From Chamaecyparis obtusa (taxonomy: Eukaryota; Streptophyta; Pinopsida; Cupressales; Cupressaceae): 64,000 nucleotides of DNA. Positions within the stretch are counted from its first letter, which is position 1. Each line of letters opens with the position of its first letter. The stretch is taken from assembly GCA_027943335.1 (NCBI GenBank), contig BSBK01002931.1, forward strand, positions 558,001 to 622,000. The letters are read 5' to 3'. Under the pieces are notes generated by a model. It was not told the DNA's origin. It ran no database searches and was given only the letters and a program-made list of their open reading frames with translations. Positions 12,291-22,631 of this stretch are shown piece after piece. The translations under genes were made by a program, and so were the position numbers.

Positions 12291-12715
12291 AATAGACTTC
12301 TAAAAATAAACATTGAAGAAATAGATATTCCAATTATATTATTTAATATAAATTTTAAAGAATTCCAAATAAGAAAAATCTAATTCTATTAAAAATAAGA
12401 ATAATCTTCACATCTTATTTAGATTTTATTAAAAATTTAGATCAAATTATTTTTTATAAACTCCTATTCATTACATATCTATTAATTAAAAAAAAAAATT
12501 AAACTTTTATTCATTTCATAATTATTAATTAAATAAATAGCAGTTATAAACTTTAATTATATGCATGTTTTCATAATAATATAAATGAACATAACATGAG
12601 TCCCAGTATTAAGCATTCTAATTTTGTAGTATCAAAATTTTACAATTTAGTACCAAATTTATAAAGCATTCTACTTTTTATTGATCATGTAGGAAGAAGG
12701 CATTGACATTGGGCA

Positions 12716-12895
12716 TTGGCTATGGGGCCGAATATTTGCACAAGCCCCACTAGCCTATTCCTATGTACACGTGGCTAACAGATGCCTAACATACATTCTC
12801 ATCCATACATACCACTCTTTCGCGACACTGGCTATGGGGCCGAAACCCCACTAGCCCATTCTTATGTAGTACATGCTAACTAACGAATGTCGATC
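12716..12895. repeat. two direct copies of a GC-richer unit
   Basis: TGGCTATGGGGCCGAA, followed by CCCCACTAGCC and ATTCnTATGTA, occurs twice, about 115 bp apart. It stands out from the AT-rich surroundings. Function unknown. Confidence 0.6.
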
Positions 12896-12911
12896 CATAC
12901 AAACATGATTC

Positions 12912-13368
12912 AGAGTAAATTTGTTCCTTTTAATTGCATTGATCAATAAAATTTTTTTCCTTTTACATATAGAATTTTTTATAACAGCTAAAGTGTTTAC
13001 TTAGATTTAGGTGAAAAATAGTTTAAGTGAATTTTATATAATTTATTAATATCATTCCTTTTAAATAAAAAAAGATTTTAATATAAAATTATCTTTTATT
13101 TTTTATTTCAATTTTTTTGATATATTAGTTGATTGAGATTGTTGTGTACCCAATTCTCAGATGACCTTTTTTACATAAGAAATGTTTCTATAAATTTATG
13201 AAATAATTGTAATTGTAATTAAAAATAACAAAATTATATAAAATATATATTTTTAGTAGGTTAAAATTCACTTAAATTATTTTATGAACTATTTTTTCAC
13301 CTAAAATTAAGTCAAACACTTTATCTATTATTAAAGATCCTATATTTAAAAAGAACACATTTACTCCA
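12912..13368. mobile_element. MITE-like inverted repeat
   Basis: The left arm (12912-13050) and the right arm (about 13240-13368) are inverted copies. Both contain AAAGTGTTT..CTTA..TTTAGGTGAAAAA and AGTTTAAGTGAATTTTA, and the outer ends are GAGTAAAT / ATTTACTC. Two long arms around a short AT-rich centre suggest a foldback or Mutator-like MITE. No clear target duplication was found, so the class is uncertain. Confidence 0.55.
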
Positions 13369-13564
13369 TATCAAAATTGTTTTAAAAACTTGTTTATTTT
13401 TAAAAACAATATATATTAATAAATTATATTATGTAAATATAAAATTGACAAAAACTATTTTTCACCTGCTGAGCTCCCGACCATAATGCCTGGCAATTAC
13501 TACTCTGCATAGCATAGTATTTTGAAGAAATTTGTACATGTGTGCGAAAGGAGGCCATGGATAA

Positions 13565-14448
13565 ATGGGGATCATAGAGAACATTTCATTTCTTCCGACC
13601 TTCAACACCTCCTCTCCTTCCGAATCCGCGTCCTCCAATCCAATAAGCCGGCATTCTTGCTCGGCGCATATAATATCATACCATAGCTATTTTTGCTTTC
13701 CTTGTTACTATCATTTTGTGTTATTATATTATCGACGGGTTGTTCGCCTGGGAGACGTCAGCGTGGCCCTACCTTAGCCCCGATTTCCAGAACCCTTCCG
13801 ACTCCAAAGACGGGAACTATCTCAACGCCTGCAAAGCGGCGGGGAAAGTCTGTATGTCGAGCCCCTGGTTCTTCAAGAACATTCTAGGCTCCTGCTGCTC
13901 GGATGCCTGCAAGGCTAAGGACCCCAGCGACTGTAACTGTCAAGTGAAGACCGATTACCAGGGTCTGGGGCTCTGGATCAAAAAGTGGGAGCAGCTCATC
14001 CAGCTAAGCCCCCCTCTAGCGGAGATCGTGACGTGGAACGACTGGGTCGAGGGCTCCTACGTGGCACCACCACTCAGCACAGCCGCTTCTAACTTTTTCG
14101 GGGTACACGCACCGTGCCTTCTTGGAGCTGGGGCAGTACTACTTTAGCTGGTACAAGACCGGCAGCGCGCCCGCGATTACGCAGGATTCGATGTATTTAT
14201 TTTATCATACCCAAGAACGTCTTGCAAATCTGTACGCCAAAAGATGTGTACTGTGCGCTACAATATAGACCTATTTAGCAGATGTTATCATCACGTTAAA
14301 AAATGATCTGCGATTTCGAGTATGGTTTTTGAATACCACTTTCTGTGCTGACGTGATTCAATACCAGAGAATTAGCAGTTTTAGCCGCGAGACAGGTTTT
14401 CCCTGCGTACGGACGCGAGCAACCTCGCAGGGAAAGCCTATCGGCTAA
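13565..14448 (+). pseudogene. glycoside hydrolase family 71 (alpha-1,3-glucanase-like), C-terminal part, frameshifted
   Basis: GH71 enzymes are endo-alpha-1,3-glucanases, known mainly from fungi. The segment reads FLPTFNTSSPSE (13580s), a gap that may be an intron, then DGLFAWETSAWP, ACKAAGKVCMSSPWFFKN, LWIKKWEQLIQLSPPLAEIV and TWNDWVEGSYV. This is the family order before the end of the barrel. A single extra G in GGGG at 14100-14103 breaks the frame. In the next frame the sequence continues as AFLELGQYYFSWYKTGSAP, then AITQDSMYLFYHTQ, an in-frame TAG near 14266, then ADVIITLKNDLRF, ending at TAA 14446. Roughly half of a normal protein is present. GC content is far above the flanks. It is dead as written. 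Confidence 0.75.
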
Positions 14449-14513
14449 ATATTACTTTTATATTTATATACTAGCGCTTGTATCTTTGAGGGGTACAAGG
14501 GTTATGCCGATAG
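14407..14513 (+). repeat. hairpin motifs A and B, best copy
   Basis: Three potential stems follow each other: GCGAG-CAAC-CTCGC, GCC-TATC-GGC, and CTTGTA...TACAAG. CTATCGGC near 14437 can also pair with GCCGATAG near 14502. Motif A recurs at about 11958, 17097 and 19113; motif B recurs at 9829. It overlaps the end of the GH71 pseudogene. Confidence 0.45.
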
Positions 14514-16789
14514 TGTTATATATATTAACTAATGTTGCTCTATTGATGATGTAGAAAGTTGAAATCATTGCAAAAATTTTTGAGTGTCATTCGTTTTCCT
14601 CTATTTTCTGTATAATTCTATATGGATTATTTTGCATTTTGGAGTATCTATCGAAAGTAAAAGCGAGTTGAATACGATCATTATAGATATTATTATACAT
14701 TGATATCATTGTGAATGAATTTATGAAAACATATTGGATTTTTGGATGTCTTGTTCAGTGTTCAAGTAACTTCACATAATAATAAAGTTACTAATAAATT
14801 GTGAAAATGTAAAATTAGATTTTTGAAACTTTAAAACTTCGATTTTAGATTTCTCATTGCTAGACAATATATTTGGATGTTTTTAAATATATTTAAAAGG
14901 ATTGTAAACTACATGACTTCATCACTTGACTCAAATCGTGTTAGGAAAATTCAAATCATGTTAGGAAAATTCAAGAACATTAATATTTTTTTTTATTAAA
15001 TATTAAAGAACAAATAACTTTTATAAATAACCTAAAATACTTGTATGAGCTTTGAGAAACTTAAGCGACCAACACGCTGACTTGTTAAACTTAATTTAGA
15101 TTTTTGTAATTAAGATTTAAAGACAACACTATTCTAATTGTTATAAACTTACTTGACACATTTTTCTATTATTCTATTATATTTGAATTTTCTATTATAC
15201 TATTTTTCTTGGCCATGGTGTTTACTCTATACAAACTATAAATCTCTTGGGTGTTTGTATTATTATGCCTAACCCTTATACTAATTGAACCTAACCCTAA
15301 CACTATATGTAACCCTAATATAAATCATATGGATCTAATCCTAATTATAATGTGGTGCCATGTCTGGTCATTTACAACGTCTATTTTCTGTGACCTCCAT
15401 TGTACATTTCTCGGATATTATACAGATTCTTCTATGATTTTTTTGGAGTATTATTGGTCCATATCTAAAGGAAGGTTAAGGTACTTGATAAAGGTTAAGG
15501 TATTGGTTAAGGTACAGGGAAGAGAGAGCGCTCCACGGTGGACATGGATTTGATGTTTTCAACGATAATACAATACAACTTCTAATACTATGGCAAATAG
15601 TTGTCTGAGTTATCAGATCATACATGAAAGCCCAGATCTCCTCCTCTTTATTTTTGTGTTTTAATTGTGCTGGTGCATGCCGTTTTCTTCATGTGTATGC
15701 TGAGTGTTCGAGTGTTTGAAAAGCTAGGTTTGCTATATAAGGGCATGGATAAATCTTATGGAAGTACACTGCGAGCTAAATATCTTTCTCGGAGCTAAAT
15801 ATCTTTCTCGGCCTCTGTTTCATGCAGTTTGCTATTGTGTGGTTTTAGTTCACCTGATTTAAAATTTCATTATCATACCAGACATAGAATCTTTGCCAGA
15901 TTATTACTGTGTAATGGTACACCATTTTCATTAATTTCAAGAACTACAATTTTACATTTTACATTTTGATGATTTTATCTTTAAATAGAATCATTTTCAA
16001 CATCATTCTATTCAATGATCAAAAGTAAAATTGACCAATAAAAATTGAACCATAATTTACCACTGTTTTAAATGTAAGATTCAACATTATTATTGCCTAT
16101 TTGACCACTGAAAATATAATATTTTCATATAGTACATCTTTATCATTATTAAGTGTTTGGCCATTAAAGAATATAATGTTTAGATACAAGGCTTTAAGAC
16201 TATTATTAATACTTTTTAATAATAAATCTTATTGCCCACAAAATACGAATGATATAAAAACACTTATTCAAGACAAAACCAAACCAGATATTGGAAACAT
16301 AGTTTCTGTAGATGGCAGAAAACAACGCGTCGAAACCACCATCATTATTCATCTTAAAATGCAAAATGCCAGCACGTATTATTTCATAATATTAAGGAAA
16401 GCAGGTCAAAAGAAAAACTTCTTTCATCCAAAATGGATTTATTAATGAAAATGATGAAATGGGTGAGATTATGGATCTTGTAATCATTTACCAGAAGCAA
16501 GATAGATAATGAATTATATAAAAAAATAATTAAATAGCATGAAATTCTATTGCATTACTAAACTTTTAAATAAAAAAGTTGTTGAAGAAGAAAACAATAA
16601 AAATAGTATGATTTCAAAAGGAATTAACCTTCTAATTCTCTTGAAGTGAAAATTAACCTATGAAAATGGCCATACATACCTATCCAAGTGGGTTAGATGA
16701 ATAGGAGTGTTTTGGGTAAGGAGTCTGCTGCAGACATTGGGATTCTGGAAGTAACTATCTTCTGGGAATAGTGTGTATCAGGAGGTGAA
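14514..16789. other. AT-rich intergenic sequence
   Basis: No gene was supported. A 19-bp duplication (GAGCTAAATATCTTTCTCG) sits at about 15771-15808. The open frames at 15251-15553 and 16101-16445 have no domain and look like chance. Confidence 0.5.
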
Positions 16790-17096
16790 CTGTAATTGCA
16801 TGAGGACTGCAAGAAAAATATATAATTAGTTCTCTACATGAAGTCAGAAGGAAAGTGATTCCACCGGTGGCTCCAAGAGTAAAGAAAAAGAACATGCCTG
16901 CTAGGAGCTTAGGATGTAACTCCTTTGCCTTGGCTTTAACTTCCTGTAAATGAGTGTTTGTTTACAATTACTTTCTACCGCCATCAGAAACCAGTAAAAC
17001 TTGAATATAGTTTGATTTCAGAACTTACCACATCATCTGACAAGTAGATTTTCCAACCCAAATAAGAGCCATAACCTCCCATTGCAAATTCCAACT
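16790..17096 (-). pseudogene. fragment of plastid DUF4079-type membrane protein gene
   Basis: The minus strand shows two exon-like blocks with proper junctions. Block 1 (17096-17029) reads LEFAMGGYGSYLGWKIYLSD and ends at a GTAAGT donor. Block 2 (16943-16839), after an ATTTACAG acceptor, reads AKAKELHPKLLAGMFFFF then TLGATGGITFLLTS. A short third piece (16806-16790) after TTCTTGCAG reads SPHAIT. These match, from memory, the conserved core of plant DUF4079 proteins, which are predicted multi-pass chloroplast proteins. Between blocks 2 and 3 only 32 bp remain, too short for a plant intron, and downstream exons are not recognisable. It is a truncated, probably dead copy. Motif A abuts its upstream edge. 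Confidence 0.6.
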
Positions 17097-17131
17097 GGCA
17101 TCTCCCCGGGGGAAAGCCTACCGGCTAAATA
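17097..17131 (-). repeat. motif A, copy 3
   Basis: CATCTCCCCGGGGGAAAGCC then TACCGGCTAAATA on the plus strand. It directly abuts the DUF4079 block. Confidence 0.4.
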
Positions 17132-18074
17132 TAATATGTTCTTCACATATTGCTAGTCAAAATACCTAGAAATGATCTCGAATGCCTTAATGTCAATAAA
17201 TCGAATAATCGAATACTGCACAAAATTGAGCACAATAAATCAAAAGGGAAATGACCCTATTTACTCTAAACTCGAGAAATATTGCAAACTAAAAATTATG
17301 TAATCAAGCACAATAGATACAAAGGGGAACTAAACGTATTAAAGAAATGATCCCATAGTCCAAAATTGTATGCAATCAAGCACATAATGATCTGCCTAGA
17401 GGCCCGCCTCGAGAAAGAAAGGTATAGAAGTATTTCTTTACTTATAAGGTGGTAAACAATATGCCAAAGAAGACAAGTTGGCAATCAGTGGTGACCCAAA
17501 TTTATCATCATCATCCACAAGGCCAAAATGAGCAAGAGAGAAACATCTTCAATTAACAGTTGTTGCTGAGACAAGAGACTTGAATTATCAATGACTCCTC
17601 TTCCTTCTCTTCCTCCTTTTCCCGTCAACATGCAACTATAGGAACATCATTGGTTAATCCATTCTCTTCTTACAGGCATAATTAATTGAGATCCGCCTAG
17701 AGAGCCGCCTCAAAAAGGAAATGCATGAAATCACAGACCTATGTGTATAATGCTTTCTTGCAGTTAAAATTGATGACCTTCCATCCACAGACCTTTAATG
17801 GCAGCTGAAAGAAAATATTATACTCACCCATGCACCCACACTTATTGTAAGTCTTTTTCCTGGCTTGCTCAACAACAGCCAGACCTAACCTCACTGTGAA
17901 ACACAAATAATGGAGCAAAAATTGCTTTGACAAACTTAATAAATGTCAAATAACATTGTGAATTTGAATCGAGCATAGAAGCCCTTATATGGTGAAATTT
18001 GCAGTGTAGTGTCCACAACCTTCTTATGTGTGTGAAAAGGGCCTTGAAAGAAAAGCCACAAGCTTTCAAGTTTC
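17132..18074. other. sequence without a recognised gene; one exon-like block on minus strand
   Basis: Most of this stretch is unremarkable. The minus strand around 17895-17830 reads VRLGLAVVEQARKKTYNKCG followed by CMG and a GTGAGT donor, with a possible TTTCAG acceptor near 17805. This could be a lone exon of an unrecognised gene. It may belong with the neighbouring gene fragments. Confidence 0.25.
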
Positions 18075-18091
18075 AACAATGGCGATGCCAA
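18075..18091. repeat. left target-site duplication of the LINE insert
   Basis: A perfect 17-bp match to 18567-18583. Confidence 0.85.
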
Positions 18092-18566
18092 TTTCCTAGA
18101 GGATCAATTTCCTATTGAGGTGGAGAACTCATTCGTGATCCAGGAGGCAGCTGATTCTCCTATCGAGGTGGAGAGCGTTGGGGCTTTTTTCTTTGTTCCT
18201 ATTGAGGAGGAACACTTTTCTTTAGAGGTGCATTGGGAGACTGCTATTGGTGCTGTGTTCGACTGTCAGGGCTATGGTGGGACTCAAGGTGTTGTTAATG
18301 TGCAGCCTAAGGTGTTGTTAACGTGTACTGTGTTTTGTACTTGGCTATTTTTGGCCTGGAGGATCTCTTTCTCTACTCAACTTTTGGTTGACCGTGTGCT
18401 AACTATGGCTTTTTACTGGTTCCTTGACTTTCCTCCTTAATTGCACTCTGGCTGTAGTTATTGCTGCAGTTTCCTTTGTTCCTGTTAATGTGCTGTTAAC
18501 ATGTTCATTGTGACTCTGCTTTGTTGTACCACGAGCCAGCACGCTCTTGCTGCTTCTTTAATAAAA
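18092..18566 (+). mobile_element. 5'-truncated LINE-type retroposon with target duplication
   Basis: The segment is bounded by an identical 17-bp sequence, AACAATGGCGATGCCAA, at 18075-18091 and 18567-18583. It ends in TTTAATAAAAA just before the right duplication. A long perfect duplication plus an A-rich 3' tail is the signature of target-primed reverse transcription. The body is GC-richer than the host sequence and contains a 106-codon open frame (18120-18440) with no recognised domain, probably the decayed tail of ORF2. Confidence 0.8.
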
Positions 18567-18583
18567 AACAATGGCGATGCCAA
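18567..18583. repeat. right target-site duplication of the LINE insert
   Basis: A perfect 17-bp match to 18075-18091. Confidence 0.85.
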
Positions 18584-19005
18584 AAATATGTGCAGAATTT
18601 GCAACAAAAATATTATTCCCAATCTAACCACAACTTTACTCAAAGGAAAAAGAAAAATGTTATACTGCAAACAAGGCACATGAACCAGCATGCACAATGA
18701 CACTTAACCACTGGAAAAGACAGGTGTTAGGGAAACTGGAAATTTTGATGAGGATGATATAACATTCACGCCAATCAAGGAAATTATTTAAATCTTTATA
18801 TTTTGTATATTAAAATTACACACCAATCTTACTCGAGATCCCATAAAGGATTCAATTAATTAAACTACTATCTCATCCCTCTATCCAGTGATTGTATTAA
18901 TTTTTTTCTTATCAAACTCGACAAACCCAAATGCATGTAAACAGTGATCCACGTGGACTAATAATGCATCCACTAATGTTTCATATTGCATGGAGAAAAC
19001 ATTAA
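18584..19005. other. AT-rich intergenic sequence
   Basis: Nothing supported. The start is the continuation of the DNA that the LINE entered. Confidence 0.5.
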
Positions 19006-19130
19006 TTAACGTGGAACTTCCATTTTAAACTTCTCACAAACATCGAACAACTTTTTGGCACCGCTTTCCTGTTTCTCGGCATAAGATTGCCGGGAAGTCT
19101 GAATAAACTGGCGGGCATCTCCCCAGGAGT
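19006..19130 (-). other. short coding-like block of unknown gene, next to motif A
   Basis: The minus strand reads WGDARQFIQTSRQSYAEKQE, continues through KKLFDVCEKFKMEVPR and ends at a stop at 19006. The amino-acid use looks like real protein, but there is no start codon and I do not recognise it. Motif A (19113-19146) overlaps its upstream edge, as for the DUF4079 fragment. Confidence 0.3.
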
Positions 19131-19146
19131 AAGCCTATCGGCTTAA

Positions 19147-19899
19147 TTAATTGTGGGTGAATTGGTATTTTATTGGGGGCATAATATAAACGTGGAAGAG
19201 ATCAAAGTATATGTTTTGCATGTTCATATTTTGTTTAGTATTATTTTAGTGATGTTTGTAAGTAGATTGTCGTAGTATCTAATTTAGTAAATAAATAGAA
19301 TATATTTGTCTATTGTCTTAAATCTTCTAGGGCCCTTGTCAACCTATACTAAGTCGTATAGTTTGATTCTATTTGGATATTGGGCCATGTGCACACTTGG
19401 TCCATAAAATTTAAAATATTGAATTCAAATTTCTTGCTTCCAAGTTGACTCTTTTTGTGCCATTATCCCATTGGATTGTGTACCAATTACTCGGTTCAAG
19501 TGACTAGGATCATGTGTCTTTAAATAGTTTTAGGTCTTTGGTAACACATGGAATAATCATGAAATCACATTGGAAAACATAGTCTTTATGAAAATACACA
19601 AACTTGTATAACAACTCCTAAGGGACTTGATTGCAAGAAAGAAAGTTTCATACCCTTAGCATATTCTATTATGTTTGTTAATATAAAATATTTTTTTAGT
19701 GACAAGTACAAAAGGCTTGAGTGCATTATAGGAGGTCACATCAATATCATATAAGGTCATGTTATCAAGAAAATGTCACATGATGTGATTCTATATGGTA
19801 TCACCCAATCTATGACAAACACAAGTTATGTTTGTTGAAATATCAAATATTAATCTTGATTTTCAATTGCAACATAACTGGGAAACATTCAACAAAACA
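19147..19899. other. AT-rich intergenic sequence
   Basis: No gene or repeat was recognised up to the sharp left edge of the family D array. Confidence 0.5.
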
Positions 19900-20285
19900 T
19901 CATTGAGGTGATGCCGAAGCATGTGTCGAAAAAGACAAAAGAGCTAATTGCCACCCCCAAGCTGTCAGTTGTTGATCACATTTTTGATATGCATGCACAA
20001 ATAGGCCTAGAACAAATTGCATTAGAGAGTCTAAAAGAGGAATGGGAAAACCTCTTGGCTGGAACCTTCAGAAAACCCATAAGAACATTTTTTACAAGCT
20101 GTAAGTAAATATTTTTTGAAATTATTATAAAAAAGGCAGAATCATATGTATATAGCATGTACTTTAACAAGAGCATATTGATAGGGGGAGTCTACAAATT
20201 TTGAAGTTTACAAGTTTTGAATTTTTGAAAATATTTTATATATGGCATACATATGTGTTTTGTCACTAATGCCAAAGGGGGAGAA
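19900..20285 (+). mobile_element. family D array, partial left unit (3' end of internal domain)
   Basis: From CATTGAGGTGATG onward this matches the ends of units 1 and 2 (35127 and 53607). It encodes the terminal protein segment (HAQIGLEQIALESLKEEWEN) and ends with the polypurine tract GCCAAAGGGGGAGAA just before the LTR. Everything upstream in the unit is missing. Confidence 0.85.
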
Positions 20286-20470
20286 TGTTACACCTAATTG
20301 CATTAAATTTTAAACAAACAAGTCGATCAAAGTAACTAAGTATAGCAACCGAGTAGAGCATAAGGAGAAAGACATGTTAACCAGACACAAACATGACCGA
20401 GCATTGACACCGAGACAAATGATTACCGAGCACACCAAACATAGTTATAACCGAGCATACTTGTTTACCA
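20286..20470 (+). repeat. family D LTR 1, left part
   Basis: It begins TGTTACACCTAATT right after the polypurine tract. It is interrupted at 20471 by a solo LTR and resumes at about 28636. The two parts together make about 1207 bp, matching LTR 3 (1204 bp). Confidence 0.8.
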
Positions 20471-21140
20471 TGTTGATCCCTAAGGTTTTGTTTGTCTATT
20501 AGTGTCTTACACTTAGTCATTTTCTAGGCAATGTTGGTCGGCCATCACTACGACCGAGTCATCATATATAGGCCGAGTCATGTATAATGTACATTTACCG
20601 AGCAGTAGTCACTACCGAGTAAAATAGTGGTCACTAAGTATTTTTGTATTAGCCGAGTCAATTATTGCCAAGTTATGTAAAGAAGACAATGTAGAGCGTC
20701 AGAGTTTAAAGAATAGTGAATGTTGAGTGCCAGAGACATCTAGTGCTGAGCAAGCCAAAATTGACATATGTGTTTGTTATGGCACAAACACTTAGGTAAA
20801 CTATTTTGACCGACATATATATTTTGTTTACTATTTGTTGAGGAAATCACGGAGGTGATTACGCACCTATTTTGTAATCATTGATCCCTATGTATTACAC
20901 AGAACCAATCAGAATTAGGGAAAGGTTAAGCGGCAAAAAGAGATAATCTAGATCATAGATCTTAAATCTTGGAGGAAGTTAGTTGTCTATATAAGATGAG
21001 ATCTGGACCCTAAAACATAGTATGAGAGGAAGGAAGAAGAACAGAGAGAATATCTTCAGATCAATGAAGTATTCTGATAGAGTTCAGTGACCGAGTTGAA
21101 CAGAGCTAAGCAGTGAAGAGCAAAACAAAGATATACTTGA
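20471..21140 (+). repeat. solo LTR inserted in family D LTR 1, left part
   Basis: The sequence departs from the family D LTR at TGTTGATCCC. It is interrupted by the copia family B element and continues at 28104 to about 28630, where the LTR-end modules GTGGGTGCCATCCCCACC and GACTCACCCCCCTCTCAGTA are present. The flanks TACCA (20466-20470) and TTCCA (28631-28635) could be a one-mismatch duplication. No internal domain belongs to it, so it is a solo LTR. Confidence 0.65.
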
Positions 21141-22258
21141 TGTTAGGAATAGTCCCAAGAGATAACTAAGAGGGGCGAGGGGGGGGGGGGGGGGTTTGAA
21201 TCAATTATCTACAAGATTCAATTCTTTATCCAATTAAGTACAGAAGAACATTAAGCACATACATGATAAAATAACACTTAACACAACACCACAATTTTGG
21301 TTACGGGGAAACCCAAATAGGTAAAAACCCTAGTGGGAATTAGCACCCACTATAAATTGCAATAGAGTATAATGATCTCTGTTAGAAGATCTTACAGTCC
21401 TGTTAGGAGTTGATCTTTACAATGCATGAAGTACAGTGACCTGGTCAAAGGTCAGACCCTGTTAGGAGTCTTTTATAATTAACCCTATTAGGGGTGAGGA
21501 CACATTGTCTGGGAGCACACTACTCAAATGGTGAAGGCTGCAACCTTCTACATAACAGATACACACTATATTTGAATCTTGGTAAATCATGAGTTAGAGC
21601 TGTTGTCTTGATCAGTTTCAATTAATATCATACACTCTCTTCTTTGTCACATAGACCTTCTACTAATGGCTCAACACTTCGCACCTTCTGCTCTGCTCTT
21701 GTGCTTCAACTCTCTGCCATAATTAGCGATCACAACTGACCAACTATAAGTATCATTCTCCAAATGATATAATCAAGTCGGCCTATTAGAACTTCCTTGA
21801 AATCATATTAGAGAAATAATATAACTCTCCAACATCTCCAATGGTTATATCAAGCACGCAACACAAATAGGACTGCGCAACTCAATATGAGTAAACGTGT
21901 CACTTCACATAGTCGGCTCCACCAAATTAACTAAAACTTTCTTCTCTTGCTGAAATACATTATGCACTCTTAGCTAAACATTCTTAACTCATCACTAAAT
22001 ACTTAATCAAACACACATATCAAAATGATAGGCCCAACTGCTGAAAGAGTATAAACACTTTTGACTCCATCAGATAAACTCAGGAAACTGTGACTGTCAA
22101 ATAGAAACATCATAACTCAACTTGTACTACACAACTAACTCTCTAGGAAACATATGCTTAAGGCTCCATACATAATACTTCAACACACACTGCTTACCAT
22201 ATGTTGTCATCAATGACAAACATACAGTCAACACTAGCTTGCTGGAAAATCTCCAACA
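21141..22258 (-). repeat. copia family B 3' LTR
   Basis: 1118 bp, TGTTAGG...CCAACA on the plus strand. It contains a run of about 16 G near 21179-21194. Compared with the 5' LTR it lacks about 188 bp. Confidence 0.9.
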
Positions 22259-22631
22259 ATCTCCCCCTTTGGCATTGATGGCAACACATGGAATGAAAAA
22301 CACCACCAATCCAAATGTACAATTAGTTTATAACATTCTCCATTTCCTCAAAAAAACTCCCCCAAGGATGAATCTCCCATCTACTGCTGATGCTCTAAAT
22401 ATCAACTGCTACAACTCTGCATACTCATCTTTTGATACTATATATTCTCCTTCACTACATACTCCTCAACTATATATAATCCCCCTTTCTGTATTGTTTT
22501 TCATGACTATATACTCCCCCTTTGACATCAATGGAAAAGGGCAGCAAAAAAAAATAAACACAAGTACTACTCCTAAAGTAGAGTAGTCAACCATTCATCA
22601 GTCACTGAGGACTAATGCACTTCTGCAAACG

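Noticed and set aside
15280..15320. CCTAACCCTAA-like sequence resembling telomeric repeat
   Set aside because: Only isolated, irregular units; not an interstitial telomere array.
16101..16445. 114-codon plus-strand ORF
   Set aside because: AT-driven composition, no domain, no splice or promoter context.
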